A stretch of DNA of 64,000 bases, taken from Piromyces finnis. Its lineage: Eukaryota > Neocallimastigomycota > Neocallimastigomycetes > Neocallimastigales > Neocallimastigaceae. Under the pieces are notes generated by a model. It was not told where the DNA came from. It worked only from the letters and a program-made list of their open reading frames with translations, and did no database searches. The DNA is taken from the NCBI GenBank assembly GCA_002104945.1, contig MCFH01000090.1, forward strand, positions 1 to 64,000, written 5' to 3'. This document shows positions 30,812-42,271 of this stretch, in pieces; the first letter of the stretch is position 1; every line of letters begins with the position of its first letter. Both the position numbers and the translations under genes were made by a program.

Positions 30812-32599
30812 TTAATTATGGAATTTAACACGACATTTATGAATGGTCTTCTTTGGCTTTTTAGTAGCTGGTTTTTTAGTTACCGGAATGGTTTGTCTCA
30901 TTACAGTAACAGTTTTAGTAATATGTCTAATTGTTGTTGAATTAATTTCTTCTTTAATTTCATCGTTTTCATCTAATTCAGTGGATTTTTCATCTTCAAT
31001 AATATCCTCATTAACATTTTCATCAATATTTTCATCAGCAGAATCAATTTCTTCAACCTCTTCAACTGGTGTTACTTCTTCTTCTTCTTTTTCTTCTTCT
31101 TCATCTGAATTTAATGAAGGTTCTTCTTCTGTAATTTCTTCGTCTTTAACTTCAATTACTTCTTCCTTAATAATACTAGTTGGTTCAATAGTAGTAGTAG
31201 TAGTAGTAGTAGTAGTAATTATTGGTTCAATAACACAAACACCTACTTCATTGGTAATGAAGCCTTTGTTACAAACACATTTGCCATCAATTAATGAACT
31301 TCCTTCTTTACATTTACTACATGTATTTCCATCAAGACAACTAGCACAGTTAACTGGACATGCTGAACATCTACATTTATCACCAATAAATGTTCCTTCA
31401 CCACAGCTCATATTAATAGTGAAACGAGCAATACCACTGGATTCAGCTGCTTTGAATTCCTTGTATGAAACTGATTCGGTTTCGCATTTTGGTAAGCTTC
31501 CACGATTGTAGTTTTCAATAGTGATTGAATATTGACTGAATTTAGCTGTAATGTTAGAAGCATTAACACTCCATTCTGCCTTTTCTTTTTGATCAACAAT
31601 GACATCTAAACAGTTATCGACAAATTCCTTTTGGAATTCTTCATAACTCAACTTTTTGTTGGATGAAATGGTACAGATTACTTGATCCTTGTTTTGTTCA
31701 CTACAACCATCTTGATAAATTTCTATTAAATACTTTTGGTTAACAAGAATACCATCCATATGTCCATTTTCGGATCCTTCTCTCTTGATAACGTATCCTT
31801 CATAATAATCACCAAAGAGTTCATCCATTTGTTCATAGTCAATATAGGAACTCTTAGCAGCTTTATAGAAGGCTGTGTTATTACATTTTTCACCATTAAT
31901 ATTGTCGGTAGAAAGATACCAAACCCAATGATTTCCACTAGTTTTGTCTCTACGATTGTAATCAATGTAAATACGACATTGTTCTCTGACACGATCTAAA
32001 CCAGTATTCATGTCCCAATGGATTATATCGTATGGAACATTGTTTGAAGAAGGACCGAATTCGGCAATATCGAATGCATGATTGATATCGAGTGGTGAAA
32101 CGTTAGAATAGTACAAGTAGGTTGCCATGAGAGCTTCTGTTTTGTAGGCTTGTTTAACAGAAAGTCCATCACAAGTTTTTAAATTCTTGATGAGTAATGA
32201 GAATTTTCCATCAACAACAGAAGCAACTGAAAAATCTTTGATTTCAACATTATTTTGTTTAATTTTAACATAATCCTTAATTTCATCATCTGTAAAACGA
32301 TAACCAGTTTTGTAATTGTTGAGACCTTCATTACCGTTCTTTAATTCATCGATTCTTAAATTGAAGGAACCGTCCTTGTTATTTTCTTTCTTTACAGAGA
32401 TGTTAACGATATCATTTTTAATACCAAAATTTACAAAGTTTATGAAGCATTGATCTTCTTTTCTTAAAACACCATCTTTAGTGTATTCAAGGGATACATT
32501 CTCAGCAGCCTTTTCATTGATTAAAGGAGAATCAGCATTTACAAAACAAACACTGGATAAAGAAAGTAAAGCAACAAACTTTAAAATATTCTTGAACAT
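30812..32599 (-). CDS. Secreted Cys-rich protein, copy A (595 aa)
   Basis: I do not recognise this family. A clear signal peptide covers residues 1-22 (MFKNILKFVALLSLSSVCFVNA). A large soluble region follows to about residue 405, with scattered Cys and a few glycosylation sites (NVS, NIS, NAS types). An EGF/laminin-like Cys cluster comes next (about 408-460: CGEGTFIGDKCRCSACPVNC, then CxxCxxG-type spacing), then a Thr run, a long Asp/Glu-rich tail, and a basic C-terminus with KKPATKKPKK and one Cys. No membrane helix or GPI signal is seen, so it is probably secreted or wall-associated. The gene is single-exon. It is nearly identical to copies B and C and has the longest acidic tail with an intact Cys cluster, so it may represent the full form. 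Confidence 0.85.
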   Translation of the reverse strand: MFKNILKFVALLSLSSVCFVNADSPLINEKAAENVSLEYTKDGVLRKEDQCFINFVNFGIKNDIVNISVKKENNKDGSFNLRIDELKNGNEGLNNYKTGYRFTDDEIKDYVKIKQNNVEIKDFSVASVVDGKFSLLIKNLKTCDGLSVKQAYKTEALMATYLYYSNVSPLDINHAFDIAEFGPSSNNVPYDIIHWDMNTGLDRVREQCRIYIDYNRRDKTSGNHWVWYLSTDNINGEKCNNTAFYKAAKSSYIDYEQMDELFGDYYEGYVIKREGSENGHMDGILVNQKYLIEIYQDGCSEQNKDQVICTISSNKKLSYEEFQKEFVDNCLDVIVDQKEKAEWSVNASNITAKFSQYSITIENYNRGSLPKCETESVSYKEFKAAESSGIARFTINMSCGEGTFIGDKCRCSACPVNCASCLDGNTCSKCKEGSSLIDGKCVCNKGFITNEVGVCVIEPIITTTTTTTTTIEPTSIIKEEVIEVKDEEITEEEPSLNSDEEEEKEEEEVTPVEEVEEIDSADENIDENVNEDIIEDEKSTELDENDEIKEEINSTTIRHITKTVTVMRQTIPVTKKPATKKPKKTIHKCRVKFHN

Positions 32600-33043
32600 T
32601 TTGATATATTATTATTTCTTAAAGTGTTTTAAAATTTTAATTTATATTACAAGTAGAAAGTAGTTATATTTTTTTAGATTATATATTAAAATATATTACA
32701 ATTTGACTTTTAAAGTCAATAACATCTAAAAATTATTTAAAATACATAATATTATTAGTTAAATTATTAATTGTTAGTTAAAATTATTAATTATTAGTTA
32801 AATAAACTAATATTTTTAATCGTTTATTCTTACCTAAATATAGATGAAATATTAGGTGATTAATTAATAAAAATATTAATTATAATAATATTTTTAAACA
32901 ATATTACAATATTTGAATATTATAATGTTTGAAATTAATGATTATTAAAATAATTTTCAAAGTAAGAAAATCGAGGTCCTTTTATATTTCAAATTAAATA
33001 ACTTTAAAATATAAATTTTTATTTCATCTTTAATCAAACCTTT

Positions 33044-33203
33044 AATAAATATTTAATAAATATGATATTAAATCAATATTAGATATAATATAAAATTGAA
33101 ATATAAAATATACTATTTAATATAATAAATATTTAATAAATGTGATATTAAATCAATATTAGATATAATATAAAATTGAAATATAAAATATACTATTTAA
33201 TAT
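33044..33203. repeat. 80-bp tandem duplication upstream of copy A
   Basis: The segment starting AATAAATATTTAATAAAT is repeated with a period of exactly 80 bp (33044 and 33124), with one difference noticed (TATGATATTA against TGTGATATTA). Copy C has the corresponding segment once (about 39180-39260, inverted), so the duplication is specific to A. Confidence 0.85.
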
Positions 33204-33672
33204 AATTTAATAGTAATAATATATAACACTATTTAATAATATTCTATATATTTTAAATCAAAAAATTAATTTCTTTTATTACTTATTAATGAAAAAAAGG
33301 AAATTCCCTTATTTAATTTTAACATTAATAAATGTTATTTAATAAGTAATATTAATAATCTTGTTATATATTGTTATTAATAATTTAATTTTTTATTTTT
33401 TATTTTTTAAAAAACTATATTTATAATTAAAAAAAAAAACAATTTCAATAATTTTTTTTCTATATTAATTATTTATTTAATATTTATACATAGGAAAATT
33501 GTTTAAATTAAAATTAATAAAAAAAATAAATTAATATAAAATTTAATTTAGAATTCAGGATTCAATTTAATTTTTATATTAAAAAATAAATTCTAATACT
33601 TCTTTTAGTATTTAATAAAGTTCTTATAATTTTTATCTTTTTTTTTATTAATTAAACTTTTAATATACCAAC

Positions 33673-33751
33673 TTGATTTTAAATTGAAGAATAAAATTAT
33701 AGATTCTAAACATTAATACATCTATAATTTTATTCTTCAATTTAAAATCAA
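33673..33751. repeat. Hairpin with 32-bp perfect arms
   Basis: Arms 33673-33704 and 33720-33751 are exact reverse complements (core TTTTAAATTGAAGAATAAAA) around a 15-nt loop. The midpoint, about 33712, is within about 75 bp of the midpoint between the start codons of copies A and B. Confidence 0.92.
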
Positions 33752-34972
33752 CTTATACTTATTAATATATTTAATATAAACATAATTTCTTTAAATATAT
33801 TTATAAAAAATGTGAAATTTTACAATATTTTATTTTTTTATTTAATAGTATATAATAAAATATGTATATAGAATTTATAATATAATTATTTATTAATTTA
33901 AAGATTAGATTAAAAATAATATAATGATTCTTATACTTTTAAATAATGAATTATGATACTACAACAACCACAATGAAACTATAATTCAAAATATTTAAAA
34001 AATTATTAAGAATTTTAACTATTTTTAAGGGTAAGTTATTAGTAAGTTATTATCTAAATTATTTAGTTAAAAAAGGTGAAATTGATAAGCACTCTTATTT
34101 ATATAATATATTATTAGATATTATTTTTAACAAAAATACATAGGAATGATGACTTATATATTTTTAATTAATATTAAATAAGAATTTAAACATAATTAAA
34201 AATAAATTGTAATATTTAATTAATTTTTAATATATATAATTAAATTAAATTATGAATTAAAAATTAAAACTTATATTAAAATTAGTTTTAATTTAAATTA
34301 TTTTCCTTGAATAAATATTAATTATTTAAGTAAATAAAAAAATTAAATAGTAATAGAGTTTTAAAAAATGTTAAATATGTGTGGTTTTATAATATCAAAA
34401 ACTAATTAAATTATAATAATTTATAAAATTATTAATAATATAAAGAAAATTTCCTTTATTCAATTTAATAAAAATTTAATATTTAATATTTAATATTAAA
34501 TATTTAGTAAAAATTGATATTATTAATATACTTAATGATTCAATTTATTTAAATTTAAAGCCCAAATAAAAATTTATGTTTTAAAGTATAAAAGGAACTT
34601 GATTTTTCTTTTCCAAAAAATTGTTTCAATAATATATTAAACTTCAAAAATTATTATATTTAAATATTCTAATCTTTTTTAAAAATATTATCATAATACT
34701 TTTATTAATTAATCACCTAATATTTCATCTATATTTAGGTAAGAATAAACGATTAAAAATATTAGTTTATTTAACTAATAATTAATAATTTTAACTAACA
34801 ATTAATAATTTAACTAATAATATTATGTATTTTAAATAATTTTTAGATGTTATTGACTTTAAAAGTCAAATTGTAATATATTTTAATATATAATCTAAAA
34901 AAATATAACTACTTTCTACTTGTAATATAAATTAAAATTTTAAAACACTTTAAGAAATAATAATATATCAAA

Positions 34973-36592
34973 ATGTTCAAGAATATTTTAAAGTTTGTTG
35001 CTTTACTTTCTTTATCCAGTGTTTGTTTTGTAAATGCTGATTCTCCTTTAATCAATGAAAAGGCTGCTGAGAATGTATCCCTTGAATACACTAAAGATGG
35101 TGTTTTAAGAAAAGAAGATCAATGCTTCATAAACTTTGTAAATTTTGGTATTAAAAATGATATCGTTAACATCTCTGTAAAGAAAGAAAATAACAAGGAC
35201 GGTTCCTTCAATTTAAGAATCGGTGAATTAAAGAACGGTAATGAAGGTCTCAACAATTATAAAACTGGTTATCGTTTTACAGATGATGAAATTAAGGATT
35301 ATGTTAAAATTAAACAAAATAATGTTGAAATCAAAGATTTTTCAGTTGCTTCTGTTGTTGATGGAAAATTCTCATTACTCATCAAGAATTTAAAAACTTG
35401 TGATGAACTTTCTGTTAAACAAGCCTACAAAACAGAAGCTCTCATGGCAACCTACTTGTACTATTCTAACGTTTCACCACTCGATATCAATCATGCATTC
35501 GATATTGCCGAATTCGGTCCTTCTTCAAACAATGTTCCATACGATATAATCCATTGGGACATGAATACTGGTTTAGATCGTGTCAGAGAACAATGTCGTA
35601 TTTACATTGATTACAATCGTAGAGACAAAACTAGTGGAAATCATTGGGTTTGGTATCTTTCTACCGACAATATTAATGGTGAAAAATGTAATAACACAGC
35701 CTTCTATAAAGCTGCTAAGAGTTCCTATATTGACTATGAACAAATGGATGAACTCTTTGGTGATTATTATGAAGGATACGTTATCAAGAGAGAAGGATCC
35801 GAAAATGGACATATGGATGGTATTCTTGTTAACCAAAAGTATTTAATAGAAATTTATCAAGATGGTTGTAGTGAACAAAACAAGGATCAAGTAATCTGTA
35901 CCATTTCATCCAACAAAAAGTTGAGTTATGAAGAATTCCAAAAGGAATTTGTCGATAACTGTTTAGATGTCATTGTTGATCAAAAAGAAAAGGCAGAATG
36001 GAGTGTTAATGCTTCTAACATTACAGCTAAATTCAGTCAATATTCAATCAATATTGAAAACTACAATCGTGGAAGCTTACCAAAGTACGAAACCGAATCA
36101 GTTTCATACAAGGAATTCAAAGCAGCTGAATCCAGTGGCATTGCTCGTTTCACTATTAATATGAGCTGTGGTGAAGGAACATTTATTGGTGATAAATGTA
36201 GATGTTCAGCATGTCCAGTTAACTGTGCTAGTTGTCTTGATGGAAATACATGTAGTAAATGTAAAGAAGGAAGTTCATTAATTGATGGCAAATGTGTTTG
36301 TAACAAAGGCTTCATTACCAATGAAGTAGGTGTTTGTGTTATTGAACCAGTAACTACTACTACTACTATTACTATTGAAGAAACTATTGAACCAACACCA
36401 ACAATTATTATTGAAGATGAAAAATCCACTGAATTAAATGAAAATGAAGAAATTAATTCAACTACTATTAATCATGTTACTAAAACTGCTACTGTAATGA
36501 AACAATCCATTCCAGCAACTAAAAAGCCAGTTACTAAAAAACCAAAAAAGATTATTCGTAAATGTCGTGCTAAATTCCATAATGAAATTTAA
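34973..36592 (+). CDS. Secreted Cys-rich protein, copy B (539 aa)
   Basis: Same family and architecture as copy A: signal peptide, about 380-residue soluble domain, Cys cluster and basic tail. It lacks most of the acidic Asp/Glu tail: about 60 residues present in A between the Thr run and IIEDEKSTEL are gone. It also carries Tyr for Cys in LPK(Y)ETES and Glu for Gly in TCD(E)LS. The Tyr replacement removes a cysteine kept in A and C, which could leave a disulfide unpaired. Promoter sequence is essentially shared with C and, inverted, with A. Confidence 0.85.
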   Translation: MFKNILKFVALLSLSSVCFVNADSPLINEKAAENVSLEYTKDGVLRKEDQCFINFVNFGIKNDIVNISVKKENNKDGSFNLRIGELKNGNEGLNNYKTGYRFTDDEIKDYVKIKQNNVEIKDFSVASVVDGKFSLLIKNLKTCDELSVKQAYKTEALMATYLYYSNVSPLDINHAFDIAEFGPSSNNVPYDIIHWDMNTGLDRVREQCRIYIDYNRRDKTSGNHWVWYLSTDNINGEKCNNTAFYKAAKSSYIDYEQMDELFGDYYEGYVIKREGSENGHMDGILVNQKYLIEIYQDGCSEQNKDQVICTISSNKKLSYEEFQKEFVDNCLDVIVDQKEKAEWSVNASNITAKFSQYSINIENYNRGSLPKYETESVSYKEFKAAESSGIARFTINMSCGEGTFIGDKCRCSACPVNCASCLDGNTCSKCKEGSSLIDGKCVCNKGFITNEVGVCVIEPVTTTTTITIEETIEPTPTIIIEDEKSTELNENEEINSTTINHVTKTATVMKQSIPATKKPVTKKPKKIIRKCRAKFHNEI

Positions 36593-37790
36593 TAATCTAT
36601 AATATTTAATTTATTATAAAAACAAAATTAAACATAACATAGAAATAATAAAAGATATAAACATGATAGATGTAATTATATAAATTAATATTAATAAAAA
36701 TATGTATCAAATTCTTTTTTATATTATTAAATTATTATTCTTAATAAAAATAATTTTATAATTATACCAAAAAAAAAAAAAAAAAAAAATTAATTTATAG
36801 TATTTAAATAAGAGAAAATTTTATGTGTTTATGATAATATAAAAAAGTATAAAAAATTATTAATGTTTTTAAAACGAATTTTTAATATTAGTTATTACTT
36901 TATATATATATATATTATTTGATTATTTGTTTTTTGTATTTTTTTAATATTTATATTTTTTTAATTAAAATAAAATTTATTTTATTTGAATATTTTATAT
37001 TTTAAAATTAAAGTAATTTCTAAACTTTATTGATTATAATTAAATAATATTTAGTTGGAAAAATAAAACGTATTTTTTTCTGCATTTTTCTTTTCCTTTT
37101 CATGTATTAATGCTATTTTCCTGTAAAAATATCTATATAATTAACTATAGATATTTTTATATTTTACTTATATCTATAATTGTCTTATTTCATAAAAGGG
37201 AATAGTCCACTATATATACTGCAAAATATCAATTATAGTCTTATTGATTATTCAACTTCGCTTTAGATTAATATATTAATATAAATATATTTATGAAAAT
37301 TCAAGTCAATTAATATCAGTACAAATAATATATTTAATACTTCCAGTACTTTTAAAAAAAAGGTAATTTTTATAAAATTAAAAAAAAAATAAAAAGAAAG
37401 AAAGAAAAGAAATATGAAAATTAAACTACTTATATTTTGTTTTAAATATTTATAGTTTTTTTAAAAATAAATAATAAAAAGTGGAAATAATTCCGCAATA
37501 TAATTATTTTTTTTTTTTTTTAATTTAAAAGATTTATTATTTTTAATTATATTTAATTATATATTAACCATTTCTTTTATTTTTGTAATTTATTATTCAT
37601 TCATAGTATTTCTAATCTTGGTTAAAATTTAAAAATTTTTAATTCTACTTCTTTTATTTTTTTAAAATAAATAAGAAGAGTATAAAATATTCATTATAAT
37701 ATTTCCCTTTCAAAAAATATTAATAATAAATTTATATAGAATTATTAATAAATATCATAATGATTAATTGCTTAAAATGGTATAAATTTA
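36593..37790. other. Intergenic spacer
   Basis: AT-rich spacer after copy B, with a poly(A) run near 36769 and TATATA runs. No gene is seen. Confidence 0.65.
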
Positions 37791-38300
37791 TAAATATAAA
37801 AATAATGATAGTAATACTCTAATATATATTGCATGTCAAAAAGGTGATATAGATTATGTAATATATTTAATTGATGATAGTGTATAAATATTCATTTCAA
37901 ATAATAATATAGATATACTTTTAACTTTGGAAAATAAAATGAGAGATAAAAATATTGTTAAACTCTTAAAATGCAGAAAATTAAAATATAATCAAAAAAA
38001 TACATAAAAAGAAAATATTGAACCAAGTTATATCAATTATTTATTTAAAAATGTTATGAATAATAACGAAGAAAGATTAAATATAAATACTTGAGAGTAT
38101 AATTAAATTTACCACTATTGTGTTTGTGAACAAGGAAATGAAAAAAGTGTTAATCTTATTAAATATTTAATTAAAATAAGAAAGTATTAATATTATAAGT
38201 ATTGATAAATACTTTTATATTTTACCGATGAAAAAGGAAATGAAAATATAAATAAAATAAGAATTGAAAATTTGAATAAAAAAATAGTATATCGATAATA
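37791..38300 (+). pseudogene. Ankyrin-repeat pseudogene fragment
   Basis: Reading from 37801 gives NNDSNTLIYIACQKGDIDYV and YLIDDSV before a stop. This matches the ankyrin pattern of the intact gene at 50.9-54.4 kb (GDTLLLAACKKGNLTIVKYLL). Further traces follow in the same direction: MRDKNIVKLLK near 37940 and CEQGNEKSVNLIKYLIK near 38125, broken by several stops. It is a decayed, partial copy with no usable frame. Confidence 0.75.
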
Positions 38301-39705
38301 AATTCTAACATTTAGGATGTAATAGATAAAATTAATTTTTCATAATATATTTTATAATTAGTACCCCTGTCTAATTCTGACAAAAATAAGCATTTTAATA
38401 ATAATTTATTAAGTATTAAATAAAATTGTTTAAACTCTTTTTAATAATTAAACTTAATTCATTATTAAAAATAAATAAAAATTATTTGATTTTTTCAGAT
38501 AAAAATGCATAGAATATTTATTTATAAAATTCACCATTATTTTAAATAAAAAATGTGATTTTTTTAATATTTTATAATAATAATTTTTTTAACATATCTA
38601 TTAATAATTAATTATATATATGAATAAAAAAAGAAGTAATATCTGGTATATTAAAATTTAATTAATCCAAAAAGGATAAAAATATTAAAATAAGAACTTT
38701 ATTAAATATTAAAATCAGAATTAAAGATTAAATTTTTATATTAAATTGGTTTTTAATATAATATTAAATTAAATTTTAAATTAAAAATTAATAATTTATA
38801 TTAAAATTACATTTTTTATTAATTTTAATTTGAATAATTTTCCTTGTATAAATATCAAAAAAAAAATATTTAATATAGAATAAAATTAAATATTAAAAAT
38901 GTTTTTTTTTTAATATTATAATTTTAAAAAAGTGATGGTTTACAATAAAAAATTAATTTAAAAGTTAATAATTATTTAATTTATTAAAATAAAAAAAAAT
39001 TAAAACAAATAAGAAAATTTAAAAAATGAATTATAAAAAAATATTAAAAAAAATTTTCCCATAGTTAATTTAATATCTATTAAATATTAGAAAGGCTTTA
39101 TTAAGTAATAAATAATAATAGTAAAGAAATTAATTTTCAAAATATAAAATATTATTTAATGATATTATTATTAAATGGAATTGCTATTAAATAGTATATT
39201 TTATGTTTCAATTTTATTATATCTAATATTGATTTAATATCATATTTATTAAATATTTATTAAAGGTTTGATTAAAGATGAAATAAAAATTTATATTTTA
39301 AAGTTATTTAATTTGAAATATAAAAGGACCTCGATTTTCTTATTTTGAAAATTATTTTAATAATCATTAATTTCAAACATTATAATATTCAAATATTGTA
39401 ATATTGTTTAAAAATATTATTATAATTAATATTTTTATTAATTAATCACCTAATATTTCATCTATATTTAGGTAAGAATAAACGATTAAAAATATTAGTT
39501 TATTTAACTAATAATTAATAATTTTAACTAACAATTAATAATTTAACTAATAATATTATGTATTTTAAATAATTTTTAGATGTTATTGACTTTAAAAGTC
39601 AAATTGTAATATATTTTAATATATAATCTAAAAAAATATAACTACTTTCTACTTGTAATATAAATTAAAATTTTAAAACACTTTAAGAAATAATAATATA
39701 TCAAA
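38301..39705. other. Spacer and promoter of copy C
   Basis: The last 600 bp or so (from about 39060) match, inverted, the region upstream of copy A (33230 down to 32600). The final 260 bp are nearly identical to the sequences upstream of A and B. The rest is AT-rich with no gene. Confidence 0.7.
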
Positions 39706-41442
39706 ATGTTCAAGAATATTTTAAAGTTTGTTGCTTTACTTTCTTTATCCAGTGTTTGTTTTGTAAATGCTGATTCTCCTTTAATCAATGAAAAGGCTGC
39801 TGAGAATGTATCCCTTGAATACACTAAAGATGGTGTTTTAAGAAAAGAAGATCAATGCTTCATAAACTTTGTAAATTTTGGTATTAAAAATGATATCGTT
39901 AACATCTCTGTAAAGAAAGAAAATAACAAGGACGGTTCCTTCAATTTAAGAATCGGTGAATTAAAGAACGGTAATGAAGGTCTCAACAATTATAAAACTG
40001 GTTATCGTTTTACAGATGATGAAATTAAGGATTATGTTAAAATTAAACAAAATAATGTTGAAATCAAAGATTTTTCAGTTGCTTCTGTTGTTGATGGAAA
40101 ATTCTCATTACTCATCAAGAATTTAAAAACTTGTGATGGACTTTCTGTTAAACAAGCCTACAAAACAGAAGCTCTCATGGCAACCTACTTGTACTATTCT
40201 AACGTTTCACCACTCGATATCAATCATGCATTCGATATTGCCGAATTCGGTCCTTCTTCAAACAATGTTCCATACGATATAATCCATTGGGACATGAATA
40301 CTGGTTTAGATCGTGTCAGAGAACAATGTCGTATTTACATTGATTACAATCGTAGAGAACAAACTGGTGGAAACCATTGGGTTTGGTATCTTTCTACCGA
40401 CAATATTAATGGTGAAAAATGTAATAACACAGCCTTCTATAAAGCTGCTAAGAGTTCCTATATTGACTATGAACAAATGGATGAACTCTTTGGTGATTAT
40501 TATGAAGGATACGTTATCAAGAGAGAAGGATCCGAAAATGGACATATGGATGGTATTCTTGTTAACCAAAAGTATTTAATAGAAATTTATCAAGATGGTT
40601 GTAGTGAACAAAACAAGGATCAAGTAATCTGTACCATTTCATCCAACAAAAAGTTGAGTTATGAAGAATTCCAAAAGGAATTTGTCGATAACTGTTTAGA
40701 TGTCATTGTTGATCAAAAAGAAAAGGCAGAATGGAGTGTTAATGCTTCTAACATTACAGCTAAATTCAGTCAATATTCAATCAATATTGAAAACTACAAT
40801 CGTGGAAGCTTACCAAAATGCGAAACCGAATCAGTTTCATACAAGGAATTCAAAGCAGCTGAATCCAGTGGCATTGCTCGTTTCACTATTAATATGAGCT
40901 GTGGTGAAGGAACATTTATTGGTGATAAATGTAGATGTTCAGCATGTCCAGTTAACTGTGCTAGTTGTCTTGATGGAAATACATGTAGTAAATGTAACAA
41001 GGGATTTATTACCAATGAAGAAGGAACTTGTGAACCAATTACTACTATTAAACCAATCACCACCAATACTACTACTACTATCGAAGAAACTATTGAACCA
41101 ACTGTTATTATTGAAGAAGCAGTCACGGATATTAAAGACAAAGAAACTACAGAAGAAGAATCTTCATTAAATTCAGATGAAGAAGAAGAAAAAGAAGAAG
41201 CAGAAGAAGTAACACCAGTTGAAGAGGTTGAAGAAATTGATTCTGCTGATGAAAATATTGATGAAAATGTTAATGAGGATATTATTGAAGATGAAAAATC
41301 CACTGAATTAGATGAAAATAAAGAAACTAAAGAAGAAATTAATTCAACTACCATCAGACATATTACTAAAACTGTTACTGTTCCAGTAACTAAAAAACCA
41401 AAGAAGACAATTCGTAAATGTCGTGTTAAACTCCATTATTAA
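39706..41442 (+). CDS. Secreted Cys-rich protein, copy C (578 aa)
   Basis: Third copy of the family, in tandem with B. The signal peptide and soluble domain are almost identical to A and B; a run of changes at NRR(EQTG)GNH is specific to C. The Cys cluster is shortened: 13 residues of A/B (KEGSSLIDGKCVC) are missing between CSKC and NKGFITNE, an in-frame 39-bp deletion. The acidic tail is long, as in A, and the protein ends in a short basic segment (KKPKKTIRKCRVKLHY). Same inference: secreted or wall-associated, function unknown. Confidence 0.85.
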   Translation: MFKNILKFVALLSLSSVCFVNADSPLINEKAAENVSLEYTKDGVLRKEDQCFINFVNFGIKNDIVNISVKKENNKDGSFNLRIGELKNGNEGLNNYKTGYRFTDDEIKDYVKIKQNNVEIKDFSVASVVDGKFSLLIKNLKTCDGLSVKQAYKTEALMATYLYYSNVSPLDINHAFDIAEFGPSSNNVPYDIIHWDMNTGLDRVREQCRIYIDYNRREQTGGNHWVWYLSTDNINGEKCNNTAFYKAAKSSYIDYEQMDELFGDYYEGYVIKREGSENGHMDGILVNQKYLIEIYQDGCSEQNKDQVICTISSNKKLSYEEFQKEFVDNCLDVIVDQKEKAEWSVNASNITAKFSQYSINIENYNRGSLPKCETESVSYKEFKAAESSGIARFTINMSCGEGTFIGDKCRCSACPVNCASCLDGNTCSKCNKGFITNEEGTCEPITTIKPITTNTTTTIEETIEPTVIIEEAVTDIKDKETTEEESSLNSDEEEEKEEAEEVTPVEEVEEIDSADENIDENVNEDIIEDEKSTELDENKETKEEINSTTIRHITKTVTVPVTKKPKKTIRKCRVKLHY

Positions 41443-42271
41443 TTTTTATATTTAATAATATTTAATTATATAATATTAAAATAAAACAATATAGAAATAA
41501 TAGAGATGATATAATATATTAAAGAAATAAATATATAATATATATAAATAAAAATAGATAAAATTTATACTTAATAATATTATCAAAACAAATTTATTTT
41601 CATATATTTAATAATAATTAGTAATATGAAAAATAAATTATATAAAAAAAGAAATAAATATAATATGAAAATATAAATATAGATATTTTTTTCAGAATTA
41701 TTTAGTGTAATTGGATATTTTTATTCCTTTTTAAAAGCATATAGAAAGTTAAATAATATTTATCTTTTTTTTCTTTTTGACTTGTATTAATAACATATGC
41801 TACTTTAAAAGTAGTACATATTTGGAAACATTGTTTGTTTTATATCCAAATTTTTAAATTTAAGATAAATATCAAATAAACAAAGTTTTCCAAATTATTA
41901 CTGTTTAAAATCATATCCATTAAATGTTCAGAATAATATATCAATTATATATATATAGAAAGAAAGAGAGAGAAATAATCAAAAGGAAAAAAAAGTATTT
42001 ACAGAAAGAGTTGATTTTTATACTATGTATATATTTGATATATTTTTTAAAATATATTCCTTTCTGTCTTCTCCTTTATTATTAAAATTAAAAATATATA
42101 TGATTTTCAACTTGATAATTATCTATTATTTTTATTATATTTTAATTGTTTTATTTTTATTATTTTATTTTATTTATATTTATATTTTAATATAGAGTTT
42201 TATTTTTATTATTCAAATTACATTAATATATTTATTATTTTTTAATATTGTTTTTTATTGTAATAATAGAG
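41443..42271. other. Intergenic spacer
   Basis: AT-rich spacer between copy C and the foldback element. No gene is seen. Confidence 0.65.

Larger units (their letters stand above)
32600..34972. other. Inverted, shared promoter region between copies A and B
   Basis: The two divergent genes carry matching upstream sequence. About 250 bp next to each ATG are nearly identical, including TAGATGTTATTGACTTTAAA and CACCTAATATTTCATC. Weaker similarity continues inward to roughly 33.6 kb on one side and 34.15 kb on the other. A long hairpin (33673-33751) sits near the centre. No gene is seen. Confidence 0.75.

Noticed and set aside
30843-31511. 222-residue Ser/Val-rich plus-strand frame
   Set aside because: It is antisense to the acidic tail and Cys cluster of secreted-protein copy A; Glu/Asp codons read backwards give Ser/Phe/Ile. 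The same explains frames opposite B and C.
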